Source: JAYRSJ01 sp041920215
GTDB lineage: Bacteria > Pseudomonadota > Gammaproteobacteria > Burkholderiales > Burkholderiaceae_C
Reading direction: 5' to 3'
Assembly: GCA_041920215.1 (NCBI GenBank)
Contig: JAYRSJ010000002.1
Coordinates: 203,417 to 267,416, forward strand
Length of the DNA stretch: 64,000 nt
Position numbers and translations under genes: made by a program. The notes under the pieces are model-generated. The model saw nothing but the letters and a program-made list of their open reading frames with translations. It ran no database searches and was not told the DNA's origin. Within the stretch, counting starts at the first letter, position 1. Every line of letters begins with the position of its first letter. Shown piece after piece: positions 18,298 to 26,291 of the stretch.

Positions 18298-20067
18298 ATG
18301 AGCAACAAGTCCGCCGCCTCAGTTCCCTCCGACAAAGCCCGCTGGGAGCGCCTCGTGATGCGCCGGCCCGGCCTGGCCCTGCCGCGTCTGCGCCGGGCCA
18401 TGGCCAGCGCCGACGGGGCCCAGGCGCGCGCCGCATTGCTGGGCCTGTTCTTCGTGCAGGAGCGCCTGGGCCGGGCGGCCGAGCTGCAGGGCGAGCTGCA
18501 GCAGGCCTTGCTGGCCGCCGAGCGCCAGCGTGCGCTGGCCGAGGCGGCCGAGCTCAGCGAGGCCCTGGGACGTCTGCATTACCAACGCGGTGACTATGCC
18601 CAGGCCTGCAATGCCTGGAGCCAGACCCTGGACTGGGCCGCCGACGATTCGCGCAGCGCCTGTCTGGCCCGCATCGGCCTGGCCCATCTCTGCTATGCGC
18701 TAGGCGACTGGGCACGTGGGGGCCGGGTGCTGGACCAGGCCGAGCTGCACTACCCCCGGCTGGGCCGCGACCCCTATCTGCGCGCCAAGATCGCGCTGAA
18801 CCGCGCGGTCTCGCTGCGCGCCACCCAGGGGCCGCAGGCGGCGCTGGGGGCGCTGGACGAGGCCCTGGCTGCCGCCCGCAAGGCTGGCCACCGCGACTAC
18901 CAGGCCGAGGCCATCTGGCAGCAGGCGCGCTGTGCGCGCGACAGCGGCGACGCGCTGCTGGCCGGCCGCCTGGCCCAGCGTGCGCTGGCCAAGGCCCAGC
19001 GCTGCGGCTATCGCTGGCTGCAGGCCCAGGCGGCCCTGCTGCTCAGCGAGCTTGGTGCCGGCGATGTCGCGCTGGGCTGGGCCGGCCAGGCCCTCAGCCT
19101 GGGCGAGGCCCTGCAGTCGCGCGCGGTGCAGGCGGCGGCGCATGGCCGGCTGGCCGAGCTGATGCAGGCCCAGGGCGAGCTGGGTCCGGCCTGGCACCAC
19201 CAGCAGCAGCGCCAGCAGCTGGAGGCCACGCTCAACCAGGGCCAGCTGCCCACCCGGCTGGAGGCCCTGGCCCGTTTCGACACCGACCCCGGTGGCGCCG
19301 ATGCGCTGCTGCTGGCCCTGGCCGGCCAGGCCTGGCGCATCGAGGAGCCGGCCGATCTGGAGGCCGCCTGGGTCACGATGCAGCCGCAGCTGCTTGAGGC
19401 GCTGGACTTGCTCGATCTGCAGCTGTGGTGGGACCGTGGCGGCGACGGCCAGTACCAGGCCCTGCCACCGGCCGAGGCGGGTGCCGGCGCTGCCCGCCTG
19501 GCGGCCCAGACGCTCAAACCCTATCTGGCCGCCCTGGCCCGGCCCGAGGAGCCGCTGCTGTGCCCGGACGCGGCCCAGCACCCCTGGGCCGCGGCGCTGG
19601 GCCTGGGCCCGGGTCTGCATCAGGCGCGGCTGGAGCTGGGCCTGCGCCAGGGGGGGCGTCTGGTGGGCTGGCTGTGGGCGCTGCGGTCCGAGGGCGCCAG
19701 CTGGCCGCGCGCCGATATCAGCCGTGCCCTGCGGCTGGCCGGGCTGCTGGAGCGCCTGCTGGAGCAGCTGCAGCAGGCGCGCGAGCGCGAGGCCGCGCGT
19801 TCGGCAGCGGGCCAGCAGGCCCGCGCGCTGAGCCAGCGCCTGACCGCGCAGCTGCAGCAGGCCCGGCAGCCGCTGGAGCTGGCGCTGGGCCAGTCGGCCA
19901 CGCTGGCCGGCAGCCTCCAGCGGCTGCAGCAGCTGGCCGAGTCCGGTGGCGGCGCTGTGGAGGGGGCCGAGCTGGCCCGGCTGGGCGCCGAGCTGAACGC
20001 CGGCCTGGCCCAGATCGAGGGCGAGCTGCGCCGCAGTCTGCGGCTGCTGGCCGAGCTGCGCCCCTGA
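18298..20067 (+). CDS. TPR-like helical protein with C-terminal coiled coil, function unknown
   Basis: 589-residue soluble protein without signal peptide or membrane helix. Residues ~30-310 are Ala/Leu-rich helical hairpins of TPR type (LGRLHYQRGDYAQACNAW is a good repeat). Residues ~330-480 look like a compact, perhaps GAF-like, sensory domain, and ~480-589 form a Gln/Leu-rich coiled coil. No output motif (GGDEF, EAL, kinase) is present. It recalls the sensory half of TPR-GGDEF proteins such as the one at 43887-45587, but I cannot assign a function. It ends 19 bases from the convergent lrp gene. Confidence 0.6.
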   Translation: MSNKSAASVPSDKARWERLVMRRPGLALPRLRRAMASADGAQARAALLGLFFVQERLGRAAELQGELQQALLAAERQRALAEAAELSEALGRLHYQRGDYAQACNAWSQTLDWAADDSRSACLARIGLAHLCYALGDWARGGRVLDQAELHYPRLGRDPYLRAKIALNRAVSLRATQGPQAALGALDEALAAARKAGHRDYQAEAIWQQARCARDSGDALLAGRLAQRALAKAQRCGYRWLQAQAALLLSELGAGDVALGWAGQALSLGEALQSRAVQAAAHGRLAELMQAQGELGPAWHHQQQRQQLEATLNQGQLPTRLEALARFDTDPGGADALLLALAGQAWRIEEPADLEAAWVTMQPQLLEALDLLDLQLWWDRGGDGQYQALPPAEAGAGAARLAAQTLKPYLAALARPEEPLLCPDAAQHPWAAALGLGPGLHQARLELGLRQGGRLVGWLWALRSEGASWPRADISRALRLAGLLERLLEQLQQAREREAARSAAGQQARALSQRLTAQLQQARQPLELALGQSATLAGSLQRLQQLAESGGGAVEGAELARLGAELNAGLAQIEGELRRSLRLLAELRP

Positions 20068-20085
20068 GCCGCGGGCGTTGGGCCC

Positions 20086-20547
20086 TCAGAGCCCCGCCCG
20101 CAGCGGCAGCGGCGCACCGCTCTTGACACTGCGGATCGCGAAGCTGCTGGTGATGTCCTGCACCATGGGCAGGGCCTGCAGCCGGCGCACGACCAGCTCA
20201 TAGTCGGCCAGCTCGCCCACCACCACCTCCAGCAGATAGTCGTGGGCGCCCGAGACCACATGGCAGGCCACCACCTCGGCCATGGCCTGCATGGCGGCCT
20301 CGAAATGCTGGACCGCGTCCTCGCGGTGATGCATCAGCCGCACATTGACGAAGACCGTGGTCGCCAGCTGCACCGCCCGCCGGTCCAGCACCGCGCGGTA
20401 GCCGGCGATCAGGCCGCTGTCCTCCAGGCGCTTCAGGCGACGTGCGCAGGGGCTTTGCGACAACGCCACCCGTTCGGCCAGCTCGGCGATCGAGAGCCGG
20501 CCCTCGCGTTGCAGCAGTTCCAGCAGTTGCAGATCGATGCGGTCCAT
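20086..20547 (-). CDS. Lrp/AsnC-family transcriptional regulator
   Basis: 153 residues. The N-terminal helix-turn-helix (MDRIDLQLLELLQREGRLS, then LAERVALSQSPCARRLKRLE) is followed by the AsnC/RAM effector-binding domain (residues ~70-145). Such proteins sense amino acids and often control a divergent exporter. Here a DMT-family transporter starts 140 bases away in the opposite direction, with a long dyad between them. The ATG at 20547 gives the standard family N-terminus. Confidence 0.92.
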   Translation of the reverse strand: MDRIDLQLLELLQREGRLSIAELAERVALSQSPCARRLKRLEDSGLIAGYRAVLDRRAVQLATTVFVNVRLMHHREDAVQHFEAAMQAMAEVVACHVVSGAHDYLLEVVVGELADYELVVRRLQALPMVQDITSSFAIRSVKSGAPLPLRAGL

Positions 20548-20620
20548 GAGAAAGCCTGAAATCGCCAAAGAACGGCATTCTAGAGACTGAATCTGGCGCA
20601 ATCTCCAGGATTGACAGGCA

Positions 20621-20673
20621 GGATTGGCGATTGGCGCCGGCGCAAGCGCCGGACAATCGCCAGCGTCCAATCC
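20621..20673. promoter_or_regulatory. Long nested dyad between lrp-type regulator and DMT exporter (candidate operator)
   Basis: Arms from the centre outwards are CCGGCGC (20637-20643) with GCGCCGG (20646-20652), GGCGATTG (20626-20633) with CAATCGCC (20654-20661), and GGATTGG (20621-20627) with CCAATCC (20667-20673). It sits in the divergent promoter region, closest to the transporter start. It could be a multi-dimer Lrp operator or fold as a hairpin in the leader. Confidence 0.5.
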
Positions 20674-20686
20674 TCGGTAATTACCC

Positions 20687-21640
20687 GTGTCCACTCCCCG
20701 TTCTGGCCCCAGTCCTGCCGCCGCTGCGCCGCTGGCCACCCTCAACACCCGCAGCTTTGGCCGGCGCAACGACGGCCTGTGGCTGGGCTGGGCGGCGCTG
20801 GGGCTGACGCTGTGCATCTGGGCCGGCTTCTTCATCTCGCTGCGCGCCGGCGCCCGGGCGGCGCTGCCGCCGGCCGAGCTGGCCTTGATCCGCTTCGGCC
20901 CGGCCGGCCTGCTGTTCGCGCCGATCTTGTGGCGGGCGCGCCGGCGCATCCTGGCCCTGCCCAAGCGCCTGCTGGGTCTGATCGTGGCCGGCGCCGGCCT
21001 GCCCTACTTCCTGATCGCGGGCTGGGGCATGCGCCATGCGCCGGTGGCCGAGGGGGCCACGCTGATCCCGGGCACGCTGCCGCTGTTCACCGCGCTGCTG
21101 GCGGCCGTCGCGCTCAAGAGTCGTGCCACGACGGCGCGCTGGCCGGCCCTGCTGTGCATTGCCGCCGGTGTCGCGGCGATGCTGGCGCTGCAGGCCGGGC
21201 AGGGTGACAAGGCCCAGGGCTATGCGCTGTTCCTGCTGGGCAGCCTGATGTGGTCGGCCTACACGCTGGCCCTGCGCGAGGCCCGGCTGGCGCCGATCGA
21301 GGCGGCCGCGCTGATTTCCAGCGTCTCGCTGGCCTTGCTGGCGCCCTGGCTGCTGTGGCAGACGGCGCAGGCGCCCTTGCAGCTGGTCCATCTGGGCCAG
21401 GGCCAGCTCCTGCTGCAGCTGGGTCTGCAGGGCCTCGGCGTGGGCCTGGTCTCCACCCTCAGTTACGGCTATGCGGTGGCCCGCCTGGGCGCCCAGCGCA
21501 GCGCCACCGCCGGCGCGCTGACCCCCGTGCTGGCCACCGTGCTGGCCCTGCCGCTGTTCGACGAGCGACCCGATGTGGTGACCATGGTCGGCATGCTGCT
21601 GATCGCGGCCGGCGTGCTGTGGAGCCAGCGGCCGCGCTGA
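20687..21640 (+). CDS. DMT-superfamily transporter (EamA type)
   Basis: 317 residues with about ten predicted transmembrane helices in two EamA repeats (roughly residues 30-160 and 175-312). Family members mostly export amino acids or metabolites. The divergent Lrp-type regulator supports an amino-acid-related substrate. The start is GTG at 20687. A weak ribosome site and the dyad directly upstream leave the start slightly uncertain. Confidence 0.88.
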   Translation: MSTPRSGPSPAAAAPLATLNTRSFGRRNDGLWLGWAALGLTLCIWAGFFISLRAGARAALPPAELALIRFGPAGLLFAPILWRARRRILALPKRLLGLIVAGAGLPYFLIAGWGMRHAPVAEGATLIPGTLPLFTALLAAVALKSRATTARWPALLCIAAGVAAMLALQAGQGDKAQGYALFLLGSLMWSAYTLALREARLAPIEAAALISSVSLALLAPWLLWQTAQAPLQLVHLGQGQLLLQLGLQGLGVGLVSTLSYGYAVARLGAQRSATAGALTPVLATVLALPLFDERPDVVTMVGMLLIAAGVLWSQRPR

Positions 21641-21710
21641 GGCCAGCGGCTCATGGGGTCAGGTCTGAACAGGCCTGACGCCGGGTGATGCGCTCCGCTA
21701 TGCTTGGCCC

Positions 21711-22208
21711 ATGAGCGAGAGCGCCACCTTGTCCCGCCCCCACAAGATTCCCGAGTCCGTGCTGGTGGTCATCCACACGCCGGAGCTGCAGGTGCTGATG
21801 CTGGAGCGGGCCGACCGGCCCGGCTTCTGGCAGAGCGTCACCGGCTCGCTGGACGCGCCGGACGAGGCCCTGGACGCGACCGCGCGCCGCGAGGTGCTGG
21901 AGGAAACCGGCATCGACAGCACGGCCCAGGGCGCCCTGCTGCGCGACTGGGGCTTGGTCAATGTCTACGAGATCTATCCGGTCTGGCGCCACCGCTATGC
22001 GCCGGGCGTGACCCACAACACCGAGCATGTGTTCGGCCTCACCGTGGCCGCCGGCACGCCGGTGCGCCTGGCGCCGCGCGAGCATCTGCAGTACCGCTGG
22101 CTGCCCTGGCGCGAGGCGGCCGATCTGTGCTTTTCGGCCTCGAATGCCGAGGCCATTCTGCAGCTGCCCCGTTTCGCCCCCAGCCCCCCGCCGCCCGCCC
22201 CTCTATGA
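21711..22208 (+). CDS. nudB: Dihydroneopterin triphosphate diphosphatase (Nudix hydrolase)
   Basis: 165 residues. Opening RPHKIPESVLVVIHTPE and the Nudix box around residues 45-70 with REVLEETGI are typical of NudB, which removes pyrophosphate from dihydroneopterin triphosphate in folate synthesis. The box has one extra residue between its Gly and the first Glu compared with the canonical spacing. The stop overlaps the next start (ATGA). A TATGCT hexamer ends 6 bases before the ATG with CTGACG 18 bases further up, so the message may be leaderless. Confidence 0.88.
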   Translation: MSESATLSRPHKIPESVLVVIHTPELQVLMLERADRPGFWQSVTGSLDAPDEALDATARREVLEETGIDSTAQGALLRDWGLVNVYEIYPVWRHRYAPGVTHNTEHVFGLTVAAGTPVRLAPREHLQYRWLPWREAADLCFSASNAEAILQLPRFAPSPPPPAPL

Positions 22209-23014
22209 AGCCTGCCTTCAAGCACAGCGTCACGCCCCAGGCGCCCGCCAGCACCCTGCTGAGCCCGCATCTGCGGGTGGCCACCTACAATATCCACAAG
22301 GGCGTGCGCGGCGTGGGGCCGCGCAAGCGCCTGGAAATCCACAACCTGGGCCTGGGCGTCGAGGCGCTGGATGCGGATCTGGTGTTTCTGCAGGAGGTGC
22401 GCCATTTCCACCATCGCGAGGCCAAGCAGTTCGAGCGCACCTGGTTCGGCTGGCCGGATCAGGGGCAGGCCGAGTTCCTGGCGCCCGAGGGCTATGCGGT
22501 GGCCTACCGCACCAATGCGGTCACCAAGCATGGCGAGCATGGCAATGCCCTGCTGTCGCGCTGGCCGATCGCCGATGTGGGCCACCATGATGTGTCCGAC
22601 CACCGCTTCGAGCAGCGCGGCCTGCTGCATGTGACGGTGCGCTGGCAGGAGCTGACCGTCCATGCGGTCGTGGCCCATCTGGGCCTGATGCATGGCAGCC
22701 GGGTGCGCCAGGTGCAGCGCCTGGCCGAATATCTGGCCGCCGAGGTGCCGCCGGACGGTCTGCTGGTGGTGGCCGGTGACTTCAACGACTGGGGCGAGAA
22801 GCTGGACGCGCCGATGCGCGAGCATGGCCTGGGCCGGGCCGAGGCGCCGGGCGCACGGCGTCTGGCCACCTTCCCCTCGCGCCTGCCCTTTTTCTCGCTG
22901 GACCGCATCTACACCCGCGGCCTGCGCTGCGTCAGCACCCAGGTGCCCAAGGGGCCGGCCTGGGCACGCATGTCCGACCACCTGCCGCTCGTCGCGGAGC
23001 TCGAGCTGGCGTGA
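22205..23014 (+). CDS. Endonuclease/exonuclease/phosphatase-family protein
   Basis: 269 residues of the EEP fold. Motifs in order are LRVATYNIHKG, LQEVRHF, the His-containing VVAHLGL, the GDFNDW catalytic pair and a terminal SDHLPL. This is the standard metal-dependent phosphoesterase set. It sits between nudB and clsB in a cluster with 4-base overlaps on both sides; the same nuclease-clsB pairing occurs in many proteobacteria and may reflect a membrane-lipid role. No signal peptide. Confidence 0.88.
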   Translation: MKPAFKHSVTPQAPASTLLSPHLRVATYNIHKGVRGVGPRKRLEIHNLGLGVEALDADLVFLQEVRHFHHREAKQFERTWFGWPDQGQAEFLAPEGYAVAYRTNAVTKHGEHGNALLSRWPIADVGHHDVSDHRFEQRGLLHVTVRWQELTVHAVVAHLGLMHGSRVRQVQRLAEYLAAEVPPDGLLVVAGDFNDWGEKLDAPMREHGLGRAEAPGARRLATFPSRLPFFSLDRIYTRGLRCVSTQVPKGPAWARMSDHLPLVAELELA

Positions 23015-24306
23015 GCGGGCCGCTGTCGGCCGAGCGCGAGGCCCTGCTGTCCTGGCATGCGGTGCCGCTGCCCGCCTATAGCGGCGGCAACGAGGTGCAG
23101 TTGCTGCGCGGCGGCGATGCGTTGTTTCCGGCCCAGATCGCGGCGATACGCGCGGCCCTGCACGAGGTCTGGGTCGCCACCTACATCTTCCACCACGACA
23201 GCGCTGGCGCCGAGCTGGCGGCGGCGCTGCGCGCCGCCGCAGCCCGCGGGGTGCGGGTGCGCCTGGTGGTCGACGGCTTCGGCTCCAAGGCCAGCCTGCC
23301 CTGGCTGGAGCAGCAGTTGGCCGGCTCGCGGGTGGCGCTGGCGGTGTTCCGGCCCATCGACCGCTGGTGGCGCTGGCTGCAGCCGGGCCAGCTGCGCCGC
23401 CTGCATCAGAAGCTCTGCGTGGTCGACGGCGAGCGCGCCTTCGTCGGTGGCATCAACATCATCGAGGACCGGCGCGACCTGAATCACGGGCAGACGGAGC
23501 TGCCGCGTCTGGACTATGCGGTGGCGCTGCGCGGTCCGGTGGTGCAGCCGGTGGCCCAGGCGGCGCGTGCGGTCTGGACCCGCGCCTGGCTGGGCCGCGA
23601 CTTCGGCGAGGAACTGCTGGCCCTGGTGCGCAGCCCCGAGCCGGTGGCGCGGCTGCGCCGCCTGGCGCGGCGCCTGAAGATGCCGCGCGGCCTGCGCCGC
23701 CGCGCAGGCCTGCAGGCCGGGCAAGACCTGGCCCCGGTCTGCGCCGCCTTCGTGCTGCGCGACAATCTGCGCCAGCGCCGCACCATCGAGCGCGCCTATA
23801 TCGACGCGATCCGCGCGGCGCGCGAGCAGGTGGCGCTGATCACCCCTTATTTCTACCCCGGCCATGGCTTTCGCCGCGCGCTGCGCGATGCGGCGCGGCG
23901 CGGCGTGCGGGTGCGCCTGCTGCTGCAGGGCAAGGCCGACTACCGCATCGCGGCCATGGCCGCCCAGGCCCTCTATGCCGAGCTGCTGGGTCATGGCGTC
24001 GAGATCTACGAGTACACGCCGGCCTTTCTGCATGCCAAGGTCTGCGTGGTCGACGCGGACTGGGCCACGGTGGGCAGCAGCAATATCGACCCGATCTCGC
24101 TGCTGCTCAATCTGGAGGCCAATGTGCTGGTGCGGGACGCTGACTTCGCCCGTCAGGTGGCGGCCGAGTTCGAGCAGGCGGCGGCCCAGTCGCGCCGGGT
24201 CGGCAAGCAGCAGGCCCAGGGCTGGCGGGCCATCCTGGTCCGGGCCCTGGTGGCCTGGGCCGCCTATGTCTATCTGCGGGTGGCCGGTGCGGTGGGGCGC
24301 TACTGA
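23011..24306 (+). CDS. clsB: Cardiolipin synthase ClsB-type phospholipase D enzyme
   Basis: 431 residues with two PLD domains. HxKxxxxD motifs occur at about residue 132 (HQKLCVVDGERAFVGG) and about residue 343 (HAKVCVVDADWATVGSSN). It lacks the N-terminal transmembrane pair of ClsA, as expected for ClsB, and ends with a short hydrophobic segment. It forms cardiolipin by phosphatidyl transfer. The start is GTG at 23011, overlapping the previous stop (GTGA). Confidence 0.9.
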   Translation: MSGPLSAEREALLSWHAVPLPAYSGGNEVQLLRGGDALFPAQIAAIRAALHEVWVATYIFHHDSAGAELAAALRAAAARGVRVRLVVDGFGSKASLPWLEQQLAGSRVALAVFRPIDRWWRWLQPGQLRRLHQKLCVVDGERAFVGGINIIEDRRDLNHGQTELPRLDYAVALRGPVVQPVAQAARAVWTRAWLGRDFGEELLALVRSPEPVARLRRLARRLKMPRGLRRRAGLQAGQDLAPVCAAFVLRDNLRQRRTIERAYIDAIRAAREQVALITPYFYPGHGFRRALRDAARRGVRVRLLLQGKADYRIAAMAAQALYAELLGHGVEIYEYTPAFLHAKVCVVDADWATVGSSNIDPISLLLNLEANVLVRDADFARQVAAEFEQAAAQSRRVGKQQAQGWRAILVRALVAWAAYVYLRVAGAVGRY

Positions 24307-24310
24307 ACCG

Positions 24311-25456
24311 TCAGTGGGCCGGCGCGGGCAGCAGCAGTGGCTGCACGGTGAAGCGGTAGCGGCGCTGCTGCGGCCGGTACACCTTGCTGAAGCTGCGCAT
24401 GTCCAGCGCCGGCATCGGGCCGGCGCCGAAGCGGCTCAGGTAGCGCTGCGCGCGCTGCGCGTCGAAGGGGATGAACAGCGGCTGCTCCAGCGCCACGCCC
24501 TGCGATGCGAAGTCGTGGCCGCGGTGGTGGTCGTAGAGCATCACCAGCGCAAAGGCGCCGGTCAGGAAATGGCCGCCGGCCAGGGCGCTGAGCCGGCCGG
24601 CCATCAGCGCCTGCATCGCTTCCACCGAGGTGTTGATGCCGGAGACATGCAGATCGCGGCCCGGCTGCAGACCCAGGGCCCGCGCCGCATCCATCACGCC
24701 GAAGGCCATCTGATCGCTGCCGCACCAGACCAGCTGGAGCCCGGGCGTCTGCGCCAGCTGACGCGCCGCCAGCTGCTGGGCCAGATCGCGGCGCCAGTCG
24801 GCCGCCACCATGGCGCGCATCAGCACCCGGCCCTTGTGCTCGTCGAGGGCGCGCTGCAGGCCCTGGTTGCGGGCGATCGAGACCGGGGTGCTGCGGTCGC
24901 CGGCAATCGCCAGCAGCTGCAGCGGTGCGGCCGTGCGCGGCCGGCCGCGCAGGCCGGCGGCGATCAGCGCCTTGGCGGTCAGGTAGCCGGCGTCCTCGGC
25001 GCGCGGCTCCAGGCTGCCCAGCAGCAGGGGCAGCGCCGGGCTGCGCGGCGCGAAGCGTTCGCGCTCCTGCGGCAGCAGGCCGCTGAAGGCGGCAAAGCTC
25101 CTGATGCCGGCCTCGCCCAGCACCCGGGCATTGGCCACCAGCGTGTTCTTCTCGTTGACCAGCAGCACATAGTCGGGCCGCTGGGGGGCGGGCCGGGCCG
25201 CCAGCGCGCGCGCCAGAGCCAGCGAGCGCTCAGGATCGCGCTCGGCGAACTCCTGGCTGAAGCGCAGGCCCAGGCTGTCGGCCGCGGCCTGCATGGCCTC
25301 GCCGGCCATGCGCCAGAAGGCCTCGTCGCTGCGGCCGGGATTGATGAAGTGCACCTGCTGGGCCAGCGCGGGCAGGCTCAGCAGGACGGCCAGCAGGCTC
25401 AGCACGCGGGCAATCAGGGGGTGGGCACGGCGCTGGACCAGGGGCTTGATCGGCAT
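24311..25456 (-). CDS. Periplasmic sugar-type substrate-binding protein (orphan)
   Basis: 381 residues with a signal peptide ending LPALAQ. The mature part resembles type I periplasmic binding proteins (Peripla_BP_4/ribose-binding type): HFINPGRSDEAFW early, then GDRSTPVSIARNQGLQRAL, WCGSDQMAFGVMDAARALG and a late INTSVEAMQALMAG. No matching permease or ATPase is adjacent, so it may feed a distant transporter or a sensor kinase. ATG at 25456 is preferred over a TTG six codons upstream. It converges on clsB with 4 bases between them. Confidence 0.78.
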   Translation of the reverse strand: MPIKPLVQRRAHPLIARVLSLLAVLLSLPALAQQVHFINPGRSDEAFWRMAGEAMQAAADSLGLRFSQEFAERDPERSLALARALAARPAPQRPDYVLLVNEKNTLVANARVLGEAGIRSFAAFSGLLPQERERFAPRSPALPLLLGSLEPRAEDAGYLTAKALIAAGLRGRPRTAAPLQLLAIAGDRSTPVSIARNQGLQRALDEHKGRVLMRAMVAADWRRDLAQQLAARQLAQTPGLQLVWCGSDQMAFGVMDAARALGLQPGRDLHVSGINTSVEAMQALMAGRLSALAGGHFLTGAFALVMLYDHHRGHDFASQGVALEQPLFIPFDAQRAQRYLSRFGAGPMPALDMRSFSKVYRPQQRRYRFTVQPLLLPAPAH

Positions 25457-25551
25457 CAGGCCCGTATTGTGCAATGCAGGCGTGCCATGATCGCCGCCTT
25501 GTCTTGACCGGCATCAAGGCGGCCGGCGGCCCTATCACCGACGCTAGACCC

Positions 25552-26280
25552 ATGCCCGAAACCATCGCCAGCCTGCCGCCGCCGGTCTTTGTTGCCCAGG
25601 GCCTCAGCAAGACCTATGGCGAGGGCGAGACCGCGGTGCGGGCGCTGCGCCAGGTTGATCTGCAGGTAGGGCGGGGTGAGTTCATCGTGCTGCTGGGGGC
25701 CTCGGGCAGCGGCAAGTCGACGCTCTTGAACATCCTGGGCGGGCTGGACGTGCCCACGAGCGGCACGCTGCGCTTTGCCGAGCATCAGCTCAGCGGTGCC
25801 AGCGAGGCCGAGCTGACCCGTTACCGGCGCGAGCATGTGGGCTTTGTGTTCCAGTTCTACAACCTGATCCCCAGCCTGACGGTGCGCGAGAACGTCGCCC
25901 TGGTGACCGACATCGCCAGCGATCCCATGCCGGTGGACGAGGCGATCGCGCTGGTGGGCCTGGCCGCCCGGGCCGACCATTTTCCGGCCCAGCTCTCGGG
26001 CGGTGAGCAGCAACGGGTGGCGATCGCGCGCGCCATCGTCAAGCGCCCCGAACTGCTGCTGTGCGACGAGCCCACCGGCGCGCTGGACTATGCGACCGGC
26101 AAGCTGGTGCTGGAGGTGATCGCCCGCATCAACCAGGAGCTGGGCACGACCGCCATCGTGATCACCCACAATGCCGCGATCGCCGCGATGGCCGACCGGG
26201 TCATCTATCTGGGCGATGGCGCGATCCAGCGCATCGAGATCAATGCGCACAAGCTCAGCCCCGCTGAGCTGAGCTGGTAG
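25552..26280 (+). CDS. ABC transporter ATP-binding protein (MacB/LolD class)
   Basis: 242 residues. Walker A GASGSGKST, the Q-loop VFQFYNLIPSLT, signature LSGGEQQR, Walker B LLLCDEPTG and switch His in VITHN are all intact. FQFYNLIPSLTVRENV places it with ATPases that serve FtsX-type permeases. First gene of a three-gene export operon with the permease (11 bases on) and an HlyD-type adaptor. Start at 25552 chosen for the family-typical N-terminus. Confidence 0.93.
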   Translation: MPETIASLPPPVFVAQGLSKTYGEGETAVRALRQVDLQVGRGEFIVLLGASGSGKSTLLNILGGLDVPTSGTLRFAEHQLSGASEAELTRYRREHVGFVFQFYNLIPSLTVRENVALVTDIASDPMPVDEAIALVGLAARADHFPAQLSGGEQQRVAIARAIVKRPELLLCDEPTGALDYATGKLVLEVIARINQELGTTAIVITHNAAIAAMADRVIYLGDGAIQRIEINAHKLSPAELSW

Positions 26281-26291
26281 CGGACCGCGGC

